From UBA11090 sp035560555 (GTDB lineage: Bacteria; Spirochaetota; Spirochaetia; Treponematales; Rectinemataceae), in contig DATMZF010000020.1 in assembly GCA_035560555.1 (NCBI GenBank), positions 1-64,000 on the forward strand: a stretch of 64,000 bases of DNA, written 5' to 3'. Below the pieces are notes generated by a model, which did no database searches, was not told where the DNA came from, and was given only the letters and a program-made list of their open reading frames with translations. Below are positions 41,509 through 51,292 of the stretch, in pieces. Position numbers and translations under genes: made by a program. The first letter of the stretch is position 1. Each line of letters starts with the position of its first letter.

Positions 41509-43080
41509 ATGGCTCATGTGGTGGTGATGCCGAAGCTCGGCAATACCGTGGAATCCTGTATCATCGTAAAATGGAATGTTTCGGAAGGACAGGCTATCAA
41601 GGCCGACACCGTCCTCTGCGAGATAGAGACCGACAAGGCCACGATGGATGTCCCGGCCGGCGTCGAGGGCACGCTGCTGCGGCGGCTCCGGAACGAAGGC
41701 GACGACGTGCCCGTCCTCGAGCCCATCGCCGTGATAGGCGCCGCCGGCGAATCCTTCGAAAGCATGGCGGGAGTGGCGGGCGCCGCGCCGGCGGCGGCTC
41801 CTCCGGCGGCCGCGGCTCCGGTGGCGGCAGGGAAGGCCGAGGCTCTGATGGCGGCCGCTACGGCTGGGAAGGCCGCGCCGGGAGCGAATGCGGCTCCGGC
41901 GGCCACGGATCCGACGGCGGCTAGGGCTCCGGTGGCCACGGCTCAGACTTCTCCGGCGGCCCAAACCATCGCGGCAGGGGGCCGCGTGGCGGCCAGCCCG
42001 CGCGCCAAGGCCGCGGCGCGCGGGGCGGGAGTCGCCCTCGAAGCGATTGGCGCCGGCAGCGGGCCCGGCGGCCGTGTCATCGAACGCGATGTGGAGGCGG
42101 TGGTGGCCGCCGGGCCCGGCCTCACTGCCGCAGCCCGCGGCGAGGCCGCGCGCGACATCGCCGTCCTTCATGGCCTCTACGAGGCCGCCAAGACTGGCTC
42201 GGGACTGGGCGGCAGGGTAACCCTCGCCGACCTCGCGGCGGCGAAAGCGGCGCGGGCCGCCGGATCGGCCGCAGCAGCCTCGGCCACGCCGACCGCGACC
42301 CAAGCGCCATCGGCGGCCCAGGCGCACTCCTCCGAGCCGAGCCTGGCGACGGCGGGCTCAGTCGCCTTCCCCGGTCCCTTCACGGACACGCCCATCAAGA
42401 GCATCCGCAAGATCATCGCGGACCGCATGATGCATTCGCTCCAGGCCAGCGCCCAGCTCACCTTCAACGCGAGCGCGCCGGCTGACAAGCTTCTTTCCAT
42501 GCGCGGCCGCCTCAAAAGTTCCGATCCCTCGCTCGGCCTCTCGGGCATAACCATCGGCGACATGGTGGCTTTCGCCGCCACGCGCGTCCTGGCCAAATAT
42601 CCCAAACTCAACGCCCACGTCGTGGACGGCGTCGTGCGCAGCTACGAGCGGGTCCACCTCGGCCTCGCCGTGGACACGCCTCGCGGCCTCATGGTGCCCG
42701 TCGTCAGGGACGCTCGCTCGCTCTCCCTGCGCCAGTTCTCGGAACAGTCGAAGATCCTCGCCAAGTCCTGCGTCGACGGCTCTCCCAACCCCGACCTGCT
42801 TTCGGGTTCCACCTTCACGGTGACGAACCTCGGAGCCTTCGGCATAGAGAGCTTCACGCCTATACTGAACGAGCCCGAAACCGGCATCCTCGGCGTGGAC
42901 ACCATCGCGCCGCGCGCGACCATCGGCCCCGACGGCAAACCCGGCGTCGAAATGCGCATCGGGTTCTCGCTCACCGTGGACCACAGGATCGTGGACGGCG
43001 CCGACGCCGCGCGCTTCTTGAAGGATCTCTCCGACTACATCGCGAACATCGACATCGTCATGCTCGCCGCTCTCATGTGA
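41509..43080 (+). CDS. Dihydrolipoamide acyltransferase (E2) of a 2-oxoacid dehydrogenase complex
   Basis: A 523-aa E2. The lipoyl domain (about 1-80) has the lipoylated Lys in EIETDKATMDV. A long Ala/Pro-rich linker follows. A peripheral-subunit-binding domain occupies about 163-200 (ASPRAKAAARGAG to GRVIERDVEA), and a second, weaker copy of it about 205-247 (GSGLGGRVTLADLAA). The catalytic domain (about 290-523) ends with the active site DHRIVDGADAARF. It transfers the acyl group made by E1 to CoA. Which acyl group (acetyl from pyruvate, or another) is not decided by sequence. Two binding-domain copies may change how many E1/E3 units attach. Confidence 0.93.
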   Translation: MAHVVVMPKLGNTVESCIIVKWNVSEGQAIKADTVLCEIETDKATMDVPAGVEGTLLRRLRNEGDDVPVLEPIAVIGAAGESFESMAGVAGAAPAAAPPAAAAPVAAGKAEALMAAATAGKAAPGANAAPAATDPTAARAPVATAQTSPAAQTIAAGGRVAASPRAKAAARGAGVALEAIGAGSGPGGRVIERDVEAVVAAGPGLTAAARGEAARDIAVLHGLYEAAKTGSGLGGRVTLADLAAAKAARAAGSAAAASATPTATQAPSAAQAHSSEPSLATAGSVAFPGPFTDTPIKSIRKIIADRMMHSLQASAQLTFNASAPADKLLSMRGRLKSSDPSLGLSGITIGDMVAFAATRVLAKYPKLNAHVVDGVVRSYERVHLGLAVDTPRGLMVPVVRDARSLSLRQFSEQSKILAKSCVDGSPNPDLLSGSTFTVTNLGAFGIESFTPILNEPETGILGVDTIAPRATIGPDGKPGVEMRIGFSLTVDHRIVDGADAARFLKDLSDYIANIDIVMLAALM

Positions 43081-43096
43081 GCAAGGGTAGGAATTA

Positions 43097-44479
43097 ATGA
43101 AAGATTTCGACATCATCGTCATCGGCGGCGGACCCGGCGGCTACCTCGCCGCGGAACGCCTGGCGCACGAGGGGAAAAAAGTCCTCCTCGCGGAGAAAGA
43201 CGCCCTCGGGGGCACCTGCCTCAACGTCGGCTGCATCCCCACGAAGACCCTCCTCAATTCGGCCAAACTCTACGTCCACGCCCTCGAGGGCGCCAAGTTC
43301 GGCGTCTCGGCCGACAATGTCCGCTATGACTGGAAAGCCATGCAGGCTTGGAAGACCGAGGTTGTCGGCAAGCTCGTCGGCGCCATCGGCCTCACCGAGA
43401 AGAAGCTCGGCGTCGAGATCGTGAAGGCGGAAGCCCGCCTCCTCGGTCCGGGCAAGGTCCAGATCGGCGAAAAAATATACGAAACTGAACATATTATCCT
43501 CGCGACGGGCTCGGTTCCCGTCATGCCGCCCATCCCCGGCTGCCGGGGCAACCCCCTGGTCGTGGATTCCACCGGCCTTCTCTCCGTCCCCGAGGTGCCC
43601 GCGCGCCTCTGCGTCATCGGCGGCGGCGTCATCGGCGTCGAGTTCGCCAGCCTCTTCTCCGCCCTCGGCTCGAAGGTCGAGGTCGTCGAAATGCTCGACG
43701 AGATCGTTCCCTTCATGGACAGGGAAGCGGCGCCCATCCTCCGCCGCGGCATGAAGAGCGTCGCCTTCAACCTCGGCTGCAAGGTCGAGAAAATCGAAGG
43801 CGGCACCGTCTTCTATAGTAGGAAGGATGGAAGCGGAGCTTCGGTGCAAGCCACGGTCGAAGCCGACCTCGTCCTCATGGCCGTCGGCCGCAAGCCTAGT
43901 GTCGAAGGCTGGGGGGCCAAGGAAGCGGGCCTCGACGTCTCTCCCAAGGGCGTCGTCGTGGACGACAGGATGCGCACGAACCTCCCGAAAGTCTGGGCCG
44001 TCGGCGACGTCACCGGCCGCAGCCTCCTCGCGCACACGGCCTATCGCATGGCCGAAATAGCCAGCGCCAACATCCTTCGCGGCGAGGAAGCCGCGCGCTC
44101 GGGCGAGACGATGCGCTGGGACGCCGTGCCCTGGGCCGTCTACTCGATGCCCGAAGCCGCGGGCATAGGTCTCACCCAGCAGGAAGCCGAGCGCCGCGGC
44201 ATAGAGGTCGTCACTTCCTCCGTCCCACTGCGCGTTTCGGGGCGTTTCGCCGCCGAGAACGGCTTCGCCGCCCCCGGCACCGCCAAGCTCGTCGCCGACG
44301 CCACAACGGGGAAGATCCTCGGCGCGCACATTGTCGGCGCCTACGCTTCGGAAACGATCTGGGGCGCCTCGGCCGTCATCGAAGAGGAACTGACCGTGGG
44401 CGATCTGCGCCAGCTCGTGTTCCCCCATCCCACGGTTTCCGAAGCCATCCGCGAAGCCGCCTGGGCCATGAAAGAATGA
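43097..44479 (+). CDS. lpdA: Dihydrolipoamide dehydrogenase (E3)
   Basis: A 460-aa flavoprotein disulfide reductase. FAD-binding IIVIGGGPGGYLAAERLA, redox-active disulfide in GGTCLNVGCIPTKT, NAD-binding IGGGVIGVEFA, second FAD motif RTNLPKVWAVGDVTG, and the C-terminal His-Glu catalytic pair in FPHPTVSEA. It re-oxidises the E2 lipoyl group and reduces NAD+. It lies between the E2 and E1 genes of the same operon, so it serves this complex. An unrelated long frame on the other strand is a GC-driven shadow. Confidence 0.95.
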   Translation: MKDFDIIVIGGGPGGYLAAERLAHEGKKVLLAEKDALGGTCLNVGCIPTKTLLNSAKLYVHALEGAKFGVSADNVRYDWKAMQAWKTEVVGKLVGAIGLTEKKLGVEIVKAEARLLGPGKVQIGEKIYETEHIILATGSVPVMPPIPGCRGNPLVVDSTGLLSVPEVPARLCVIGGGVIGVEFASLFSALGSKVEVVEMLDEIVPFMDREAAPILRRGMKSVAFNLGCKVEKIEGGTVFYSRKDGSGASVQATVEADLVLMAVGRKPSVEGWGAKEAGLDVSPKGVVVDDRMRTNLPKVWAVGDVTGRSLLAHTAYRMAEIASANILRGEEAARSGETMRWDAVPWAVYSMPEAAGIGLTQQEAERRGIEVVTSSVPLRVSGRFAAENGFAAPGTAKLVADATTGKILGAHIVGAYASETIWGASAVIEEELTVGDLRQLVFPHPTVSEAIREAAWAMKE

Positions 44480-44516
44480 AACCGGGAAAACCGGAACGCC
44501 ATACAAGGAGATAAAC

Positions 44517-46973
44517 ATGCCTAAGTCCATGACAGTAGATCCCGCGGACCTGCGGAAAAGCGGAGTCCTTAAAATCCCTTCGATTCCCATGAACCAGTAC
44601 AAGCGCAATTTTTCCACCGAAATCGCGACCTATGGAAAGGACGGGCTCGTCGCTATGCTCCACGACATGATCGCGATCAGGGAGTTCGAGTCCATGCTCA
44701 ACTCCATCAAGACCACTGGAGCCTGGAACGGCGTCGAGTACAACCACAAGGGTCCCGCCCATCTTTCCATGGGACAGGAAGCCGCCTCAGTCGGTCAAGC
44801 CGCCGCCCTCGATCCCGACGATTTCATCTTCGGATCGCACCGCAGCCACGGCGAAATCCTCGCCAAATGTTTTTCGGCGGCGCGCAAGCTCGATCCCAAA
44901 TCCCTCGAATCCATCATGAAGGGATTCCTGGACGGCGAGACCCTCCGCTTCGCCGAACGCATTTCCTACGGCAACCTCGCCTCCCTCGCCGAAAACTTCA
45001 TCCTCTTCGGCACGATGGCAGAGATCTTCGCCCGCAAGTCAGGCTTCACGAGGGGCCTGGGCGGCTCGATGCACGCTTTCTTCGCGCCCTTCGGATCGAT
45101 GCCGAACAACGCGATCGTCGGCGGCTCGGCCGACATAGCTACCGGCTCCGCGCTCTACAAGCGCATCAACAAGAAGTCGGGCATCGTCGTCTCCAACATA
45201 GGCGACGCTTCCATGGGCTGCGGTCCCGTGTGGGAAGCCATGACGCTCGCCTCCATGGACCAGTACAGGACCCTCTGGCCCGAATCGGCAGGCGGGGCGC
45301 CTCCCATTCTCTTCAACTTCTTCAACAACTTCTACGGCATGGGCGGCCAGACGTTAGGCGAAACCATGGGCTACGGCGTCCTCGCGAGAGTAGGCGCTGG
45401 CGTCAACGCCGACGCCATGCACTCCGAGCGCGTCGACGGCTACGATCCGCTCGCGGTGGCCGACGCCGTCGCGCGCAAGAAGAAGATTCTCCTCGAGGGA
45501 CGCGGCCCCGTCCTCCTCGACACCATCACCTACAGGATTTCCGGCCACTCGCCCTCCGACGCCTCCAGCTACAGGACGAAGGACGAAGTCGAACTCTGGC
45601 AGAAGAACGACTCCATCGATGACTTCTCCGCCTACCTCGTCAAGAACAAGGTGATGTCGAAATCCGACGTGGAGACGATGCGCGCCGCTGTCGACGAAAA
45701 GCTGACGGCTGTCCTCAAGCTTTCCACGAACGAGGCCGAGTGCCCGCGCGTGGACGGCGCCTTCATCGAATCCGTGATGTTCTCGAACCAGAAGGTCGAG
45801 AAGTTCGACGACAGGGAGCCCGAGTTCCTTCAGCCTCTCTCGGAGAACGCCCGCGTGAAATCCATCGCCGGAAAGATACGCAAGGCCACCGACGCCGAGG
45901 GCAAGCCGGTTTCCAAGAACAAGATGTACCAGTATCGCGACGCCCTCTTCGAAGCCATCGCGCATCGTTTCGCCATCGATCCCACCCTCGCTGCCTGGGG
46001 CGAGGAAAACCGCGACTGGGGCGGCGCCTTCGCCGTCTATCGCGGCCTCACCGAGGCGCTTCCCTACAACAGGCTCTTCAATTCCTCCATCTCTGAGGGC
46101 GCCATCGTCGGCTCGGGCGTGGGGTACGCGCTTTCGGGCGGGCGCGCCATCGTCGAGCTCATGTACTGCGACTTCCTCGGCCGCGCTGGCGATGAGATCT
46201 TCAACCAGGTCGCCAAGTGGCAGTCGATGTCGGCGGGCATTCTCAAGATGCCCCTCACCGTGCGCGTCTCCGTCGGCAACAAGTACGGCGCCCAGCACAG
46301 CCAGGATTGGGCAGCCCTCGTGGCCCACATTCCCGGGCTCAAGGCTTACTTCCCCTCGACCCCCTACGACGCCAAGGGCATGATGAACCTCGCGTTGCGT
46401 GGCACCGATCCCGTCATTTTCTTCGAAAGCCAGCTTCTCTACGATATCGGCGAGCAGTTCGAGCCCAACGGCGTTCCGGAAGGCTATTACGAAATACCCG
46501 AGGGCGAGCCGGCGGTCAGAAAACAGGGCAAGGACATAACGATCGTGACGTTGGGCGCCACTTTATACCGAGCGATGGAGGTCGCGAAGACGCTCGAGGA
46601 TAAGTATGGGCTCTCCGCCGAGGTCATCGACCTTCGCTTCGTCGCTCCCTTGAACTACAGCGTCATCGTCGAATCGGTGAAGAAGACAGGAAGGCTCATC
46701 CTCGCCTCCGACGCCGTCGAGAGGGGATCCTTCCTCCACACGGTGGCGTCCAACGTTCAGACCCTCGCTTTCGATTACCTCGACGCTCCCGTCGCTGTCG
46801 TCGGTTCGCGGAACTGGATCACGCCCGCGGCGGAACAGGAAGCGCTTTTCTTCCCGCAGAAGGAATGGATCCTGGACACCATCCACGAGCGAATCCTTCC
46901 CCTGAGGGACCACGTGGTCACGACGGCGCAAACGAACGGCGAACTCGCGCGCAGGGCGCGCCTCGGCGTGTGA
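44517..46973 (+). CDS. Fused E1 alpha-beta 2-oxoacid decarboxylase (thiamine diphosphate)
   Basis: An 818-aa protein joining the alpha and beta chains of branched-chain/acetoin/pyruvate-type E1. The ThDP-binding motif starts at G229-D230 (GDASMGCG) and ends at N270-N271 (NFFNNFYG). The beta half starts at about residue 475 (KMYQYRDALFEAIAHRF) and ends with a transketolase-type C-terminal domain. Fused E1 chains are known but uncommon. GGAG precedes the start. Its substrate is unsettled: pyruvate is the default because a sugar pathway is encoded in the same operon, but acetoin-like substrates are also possible. Confidence 0.9.
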   Translation: MPKSMTVDPADLRKSGVLKIPSIPMNQYKRNFSTEIATYGKDGLVAMLHDMIAIREFESMLNSIKTTGAWNGVEYNHKGPAHLSMGQEAASVGQAAALDPDDFIFGSHRSHGEILAKCFSAARKLDPKSLESIMKGFLDGETLRFAERISYGNLASLAENFILFGTMAEIFARKSGFTRGLGGSMHAFFAPFGSMPNNAIVGGSADIATGSALYKRINKKSGIVVSNIGDASMGCGPVWEAMTLASMDQYRTLWPESAGGAPPILFNFFNNFYGMGGQTLGETMGYGVLARVGAGVNADAMHSERVDGYDPLAVADAVARKKKILLEGRGPVLLDTITYRISGHSPSDASSYRTKDEVELWQKNDSIDDFSAYLVKNKVMSKSDVETMRAAVDEKLTAVLKLSTNEAECPRVDGAFIESVMFSNQKVEKFDDREPEFLQPLSENARVKSIAGKIRKATDAEGKPVSKNKMYQYRDALFEAIAHRFAIDPTLAAWGEENRDWGGAFAVYRGLTEALPYNRLFNSSISEGAIVGSGVGYALSGGRAIVELMYCDFLGRAGDEIFNQVAKWQSMSAGILKMPLTVRVSVGNKYGAQHSQDWAALVAHIPGLKAYFPSTPYDAKGMMNLALRGTDPVIFFESQLLYDIGEQFEPNGVPEGYYEIPEGEPAVRKQGKDITIVTLGATLYRAMEVAKTLEDKYGLSAEVIDLRFVAPLNYSVIVESVKKTGRLILASDAVERGSFLHTVASNVQTLAFDYLDAPVAVVGSRNWITPAAEQEALFFPQKEWILDTIHERILPLRDHVVTTAQTNGELARRARLGV

Positions 46974-48385
46974 TGAGCGACGTCATCAACGATTCCGCTG
47001 TCAGCCCCGGACGGCGCATCGAGGCGCTGAGAGCCTTCGCGACCTCTACGACCTCCGCGGCGGCGGCTCCCGCGGCGGCGGCCGCGACAAAAGCCGCGGC
47101 CGCCGGCGTGCCGCGCGCCGGCATCGCGGAAGAGTCGAATAACCACATACACACGATCTACAGCTTCAGTCCTTACACGCCCGCGGCCGCCGCCCTCGGC
47201 GCCTGGAAATCCGGGCTCTCCGTCGCGGGCTCCGTGGATCACGACTCCCTCGCGGGAGCCGCGGAAATGCGGGAAGCCTGCGCTATTCTCGGCATGGGTT
47301 CGGTGACGGGTTTCGAGATTCGCGTCCTCATGCACGCGGAATCCGAACGCGGCCGGGGAGGGGCTCCCGATTTCTTCGCGGGCCGCAAGATAAACAACCC
47401 CGATTCGGCCGGCATCATCTACATGACGGTCCAGGGAGTGCCAGCACAGGCCGCTAACCGCGTCGCCGAATTCCTCGAACCGATACGCAAGCGACGCTTC
47501 GCCCGCACGGCCGCGATGGCCGTGCGCGCCAACGCCATTCTCGTCTCGGCCGGCCTCGATTCCTTCGATTTCGACCGCGACGTCCTTGGACGCTCCAAGT
47601 TCGCCGAAGGCGGGACCGTCACCGAGCGTCATCTCCTCGCCGCCATGGCGGAAGCGCTCATCGCTGGTTTTGGCCGCGGCCCGGCCCTCTCGGCGGGCAT
47701 CCAGTCGAAGCTCGGGCTTTCTCTCAAGCCCAAGCTCGCGGTTTCCCTCTCTGACCCGGAAAATCCCTACCTGATGTACGATCTTCTCGGCATCCTCAAG
47801 GCCGAATATCTCCCCAGCTTCTTCATCCAGCCCACGGACGAATGTGTCGACGCCCGAACGGCGGTAGAATTCGCGAAATCCATAGGAGCCATCCCAGCTT
47901 ACGCCTACCTGGGCGATGTCGGCGAGTCTCCGACGGGCGACAAGAAGGCCGAGAAGTTCGAGGACGATTTCCTGCCCGAGCTTTTCGCCGAGCTCAAGAA
48001 GATCGGTTTCCTAGCGATAACCTACATGCCGCCGCGCAACAGTTCAGCGCAGTTGGCCCGTGTCCGGAGCCTCTGCAGCGAGTTTGGCTTCATGGAAATA
48101 TCGGGCGTGGACATCAACCAGCCCCGGCAGTCCTTTAATTGCCCCGAGCTGAGGCTGCCCGAATTCGCCCACCTCAACGCCTCGACCTGGGCTATGGTCG
48201 CCCACGAAGCCCTCACCGCCGTCGATCCTTCGCTGGGCCTATTCGGCGCAGGCAATCCCCGCGCGGCTTCAGGCCTCGATGAAAGAATCGCCCTCTACGC
48301 CAGGGCCGGCCGGGACATAGGCCGCTCCGGCGTCCCCGCCGTCTCGGTGGCCGAATCCCTCCATAAAGGAAGGTATGAACCATGA
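46973..48385 (+). CDS. PHP-domain protein of unknown substrate
   Basis: A 470-aa protein with PHP metal motifs: NNHIHTIYSF (H-x-H), SVDHDSL, GFEIRV and a late ISGVDINQPR. An Ala-rich segment (about residues 30-45) precedes the domain. It is larger than typical PHP phosphatases because of an insertion of about 200 residues between the third and fourth motifs. The start overlaps the E1 stop and its stop overlaps the SDR start, so it belongs to the pathway. A phosphatase or hydrolase acting on a sugar phosphate is the inference; I know of no close characterised relative. Confidence 0.7.
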   Translation: MSDVINDSAVSPGRRIEALRAFATSTTSAAAAPAAAAATKAAAAGVPRAGIAEESNNHIHTIYSFSPYTPAAAALGAWKSGLSVAGSVDHDSLAGAAEMREACAILGMGSVTGFEIRVLMHAESERGRGGAPDFFAGRKINNPDSAGIIYMTVQGVPAQAANRVAEFLEPIRKRRFARTAAMAVRANAILVSAGLDSFDFDRDVLGRSKFAEGGTVTERHLLAAMAEALIAGFGRGPALSAGIQSKLGLSLKPKLAVSLSDPENPYLMYDLLGILKAEYLPSFFIQPTDECVDARTAVEFAKSIGAIPAYAYLGDVGESPTGDKKAEKFEDDFLPELFAELKKIGFLAITYMPPRNSSAQLARVRSLCSEFGFMEISGVDINQPRQSFNCPELRLPEFAHLNASTWAMVAHEALTAVDPSLGLFGAGNPRAASGLDERIALYARAGRDIGRSGVPAVSVAESLHKGRYEP

Positions 48386-49602
48386 CAGCATTGAACAATG
48401 TCATCATAGCGCCCCTCGTCAGGGGTCTTTTCCTCGACGCGACGGAACTTCCTCTAGTAGTCGCGCCCGCCCGATCGACGAAAAAGAAAAGCGGTGTATC
48501 GCCCATCGTCCTGAATCTTTCGCAGGCCAGCCTATGCGCGGACGGCGCTCTCGACGAAGCGAAGGCCGCCGCCGAGCTCGCGCGCGCCTTCGGCCAAGCG
48601 ACGGCCGGCGGGAACGTATCCTTGCCGGCCATCGTCGAGGTAACGTTAGGCGACGACATTCTATCTTTCAAAGCGGCGAATTTCGCCGCGGGAATGGGCG
48701 CCGCTTCGTCGAGCCGCGCGACCTCCGGCGCCGCCGTTCTTGATGCCGCGGCCGCCAATTCCGCTCTCGGACGCGCCGCCGTCGTCGCGGGCAAAGTCGC
48801 CCTCGTCACGGGCGGGGCTCAAGGCTTCGGCGCCGAAATCGTCCGCGGCCTCGCGGCTTCCGGCGCCTACGTTTTCATTGCCGACCTCAATCTTTCGGGC
48901 GCGGCAAGCCTTTCGGAAGAGCTGAACGCCGCGGCCGGCTCCCCCAGAACCTCGGCGATAGGCGTCAACGTCACCGACGAAGCCTCGGTCGCCGCCATGT
49001 TCGACGCGATAGCCGCCGCGACCGGCGGCCTCGACCTCATCGTCTCGAACGCCGGCGTCCTCAAGGCCTCTTCCGTCCTGGACCAGGACGAAAAAAGTTT
49101 CCGTTTCGTCACGGACGTCAACTATACCGGCTTCTTCTTCATGGCCAAGCACGGAGGCCGCCTCCTTCGCCGCCAATGGCGCGCGGCTCCCCGCTGGATG
49201 ACGGACATCGTCCAGATCAACTCGAAATCGGGTCTCCAGGGCTCCAACAAGAACGGCGCCTACGCTGGCTCCAAGTTCGGTTCCATCGGACTCGTCCAGA
49301 GCTTCGCCCTCGAATTCGTGCAGTATGGCATCAAGGTGAACGCCATCTGCCCGGGCAATTTCTTCGACGGTCCTCTCTGGTCCGATCCGGTAAAGGGCCT
49401 CTTTGTCCAATACCTCGAATCGGGCAAGGTTCCCGGCGCGAAGACGATAGCCGACGTCAAAGCCTACTACGAAGCGAAGGTCCCGATGGGCCGCGGAACC
49501 ACTGGCGCCGACGTTATGCGCGCGCTGTATTATCTCGTCGAGCAGGAATATGAGACAGGCCAGGCATTGCCAGTGACCGGCGGCCAGGTAATGCTTAACT
49601 GA
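48382..49602 (+). CDS. SDR oxidoreductase, sorbitol-6-phosphate dehydrogenase-like, with N-terminal extension
   Basis: A 406-aa protein. The SDR domain (about 135-406) has the cofactor loop TGGAQGFGAEI, the NAG motif (VSNAGVL), the catalytic Ser in INSKSGLQG and the YxxxK pair in YAGSKFG, so it is an active-looking NAD(P) enzyme. The C-terminal QALPVTGGQVMLN recalls sorbitol-6-phosphate dehydrogenases. The first about 130 residues are an extra domain with an Ala-rich linker, not part of standard SDR enzymes. It probably interconverts a hexitol phosphate and a ketose phosphate (inference from similarity and from the sorbose-1-phosphate-reductase-like gene). Confidence 0.8.
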   Translation: MTALNNVIIAPLVRGLFLDATELPLVVAPARSTKKKSGVSPIVLNLSQASLCADGALDEAKAAAELARAFGQATAGGNVSLPAIVEVTLGDDILSFKAANFAAGMGAASSSRATSGAAVLDAAAANSALGRAAVVAGKVALVTGGAQGFGAEIVRGLAASGAYVFIADLNLSGAASLSEELNAAAGSPRTSAIGVNVTDEASVAAMFDAIAAATGGLDLIVSNAGVLKASSVLDQDEKSFRFVTDVNYTGFFFMAKHGGRLLRRQWRAAPRWMTDIVQINSKSGLQGSNKNGAYAGSKFGSIGLVQSFALEFVQYGIKVNAICPGNFFDGPLWSDPVKGLFVQYLESGKVPGAKTIADVKAYYEAKVPMGRGTTGADVMRALYYLVEQEYETGQALPVTGGQVMLN

Positions 49603-49699
49603 GACTCGGCCGGCGCGGCCGGCGTCTGTTCCCTGGCCCCTTCGGGCGGCCCCGGAGCAGCCGGCCGCGCCCGCGGGCCGCGGCGGAAACGGAGGCATC

Positions 49700-51292
49700 A
49701 TGGGAAAAGCGTTAGCCGTCATCGATATCGGGATGACGAACAAGAAAGTGGCGATTTACAACCTCCGCCTCGAACTCCTCGCCATAGAAAAGAAGAGCTT
49801 TGAACCCCTTATCGCCGGCGGCATCGAGTCTCACGACCTCGCCGGCATGGAATCGTGGTTTTTTTCCGTCTTGAAGGCTTTTTCCCGCAGGTTCGATATC
49901 GCGGCTATCGCCGTCTGCACGCACGGCGCCACCTTTGTCTGTACCGACGCGAAAGGCGAACCCGTCCTGCCCTGCTTCTTCTACACGCACGAGCCGGGCG
50001 AAGCCTTTCAGCGCCGTTTCTACGCCATGGCCGGCGATCCCGAAGCGCTGCAGGCAGCCACGGGAACGCCCAACCTCTCCGCCCTCATCAATCCGGCGAA
50101 GGGTCTATTCTTCGCCAGGGAGCTCTACCCGAGGGCATACGAGAAGACTGAACTCGCCTTGCCCTATCCTCAGTACTGGGGCATGAGGCTCACGGGAAAG
50201 GCTGGCGTCGAAGGCACGTACATTGGCTGCCATACCTACCTCTACGACTGGAACAAAGGCGGCTATTCTTCCGTCGCCGAGAAACTCGGCCTGGATGGAA
50301 AGCTTCCTTCGCCTCTCAGGAATTCCTGGGAAGTGCTGGGCACCATCCTGCCCGAGGTCGCGCGGAGGACGGGGCTCTCCGAATCGACCATCGTCACCAT
50401 GGGCATCCACGATTCGAACGCCTCCCTCTTGCCCTATCTCGTCAAGGGTTTCGGGACCGAGTTCATCGTGAACTCCACGGGCACCTGGTGCGTCCTCATG
50501 CATCCGCAGGAACACTACGGTTTCGTCCCCGAAGAGATAGGCAAGGTCGTTTTCTTTAACCGCTCCGCCTACAACAAGCCGGTCAAGACGGCGATTTTTC
50601 TCGGCGGCAAGGAATACGAAGTCTGGACGGGCGTTTTCCGCGCCCAGGAAAAGCGCGTCCTGGAAAAGCGTGCCGCGGCCGAACCGAGCGCCCCCGACGC
50701 AGCCTCTTCCGCCATCGAAGCTGGCGCGCCCGAAGCATCCGGCGCGGCGGCGCGCAACGCGTCGGTTTACGCCGATATCGTCAGTGAATGTTCGTCGTTC
50801 ATCCTCCCCGAAATCGTGCCTGGTTCGGGGCAGTTCCCCGGATCCATACCGCAGGCTGTCGAGGGCGGAATCCGCTACGGACTTTCCGACATCGAAGCGG
50901 GCAGGGCGAAGCCGGCCTTCCTCGCCGATCCGGCCAAAGCAAAGGCCGTCCTCAATCTTTCGATCGCGCTGCAGACCATCGTCGCGCTCGAGCGGGCGGG
51001 GCTCGCCGATAGGCAGAAAATTTTCACCGAGGGCGGATTCAGGAACAACGCCGAGTACAACGCCGTTCTGGCCGCGGCGCTGCCCGAAAATCCCCTCTTT
51101 CTCACGGACATGAGCGAGGCGACCTCGTTCGGAACGGCGCTCACGGGGCTCGCCGCCCTCGAGGGCAAAAGCCCGTCGGATCTGGCCGGGCTTTTCTCCA
51201 TAGCGCAGATCCCGGCGCAGCCGATGCGGGGCCTCGGCGGCTTCGAGGCGTATAAAAAGGAATGGCTGAGGCTCATCGCCGAAAGGCGCTGA
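49700..51292 (+). CDS. FGGY-family carbohydrate kinase
   Basis: A 530-aa sugar kinase of the rhamnulokinase/fuculokinase class. The ATP-phosphate motif is VIDIGMTNKKVAIYN at the N-terminus, followed by CTHGATF, the catalytic-base region MGIHDSNAS and the C-terminal GGFRNNAEYNAVLAAAL. An Ala/Pro-rich insertion (about 330-355) lies between strands of the second domain. Kinases of this class often phosphorylate ketoses at C1. With the neighbouring sorbose-1-phosphate-reductase-like gene, a ketose such as L-sorbose is the predicted substrate, though this is unproven. The 97-bp upstream gap is GC-rich and self-complementary. GGAGG precedes the ATG. Confidence 0.88.
   Translation: MGKALAVIDIGMTNKKVAIYNLRLELLAIEKKSFEPLIAGGIESHDLAGMESWFFSVLKAFSRRFDIAAIAVCTHGATFVCTDAKGEPVLPCFFYTHEPGEAFQRRFYAMAGDPEALQAATGTPNLSALINPAKGLFFARELYPRAYEKTELALPYPQYWGMRLTGKAGVEGTYIGCHTYLYDWNKGGYSSVAEKLGLDGKLPSPLRNSWEVLGTILPEVARRTGLSESTIVTMGIHDSNASLLPYLVKGFGTEFIVNSTGTWCVLMHPQEHYGFVPEEIGKVVFFNRSAYNKPVKTAIFLGGKEYEVWTGVFRAQEKRVLEKRAAAEPSAPDAASSAIEAGAPEASGAAARNASVYADIVSECSSFILPEIVPGSGQFPGSIPQAVEGGIRYGLSDIEAGRAKPAFLADPAKAKAVLNLSIALQTIVALERAGLADRQKIFTEGGFRNNAEYNAVLAAALPENPLFLTDMSEATSFGTALTGLAALEGKSPSDLAGLFSIAQIPAQPMRGLGGFEAYKKEWLRLIAERR

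Noticed and set aside
41780..41960. Tandem repeat of GGCGGCTCCGG-like units
   Set aside because: It encodes the Ala/Pro-rich linker of the E2 protein; the repetition follows from amino-acid composition.
43094..44617. A 507-codon minus-strand frame over the E3 gene
   Set aside because: The plus strand encodes a complete dihydrolipoamide dehydrogenase with all motifs; the minus frame is a composition shadow.
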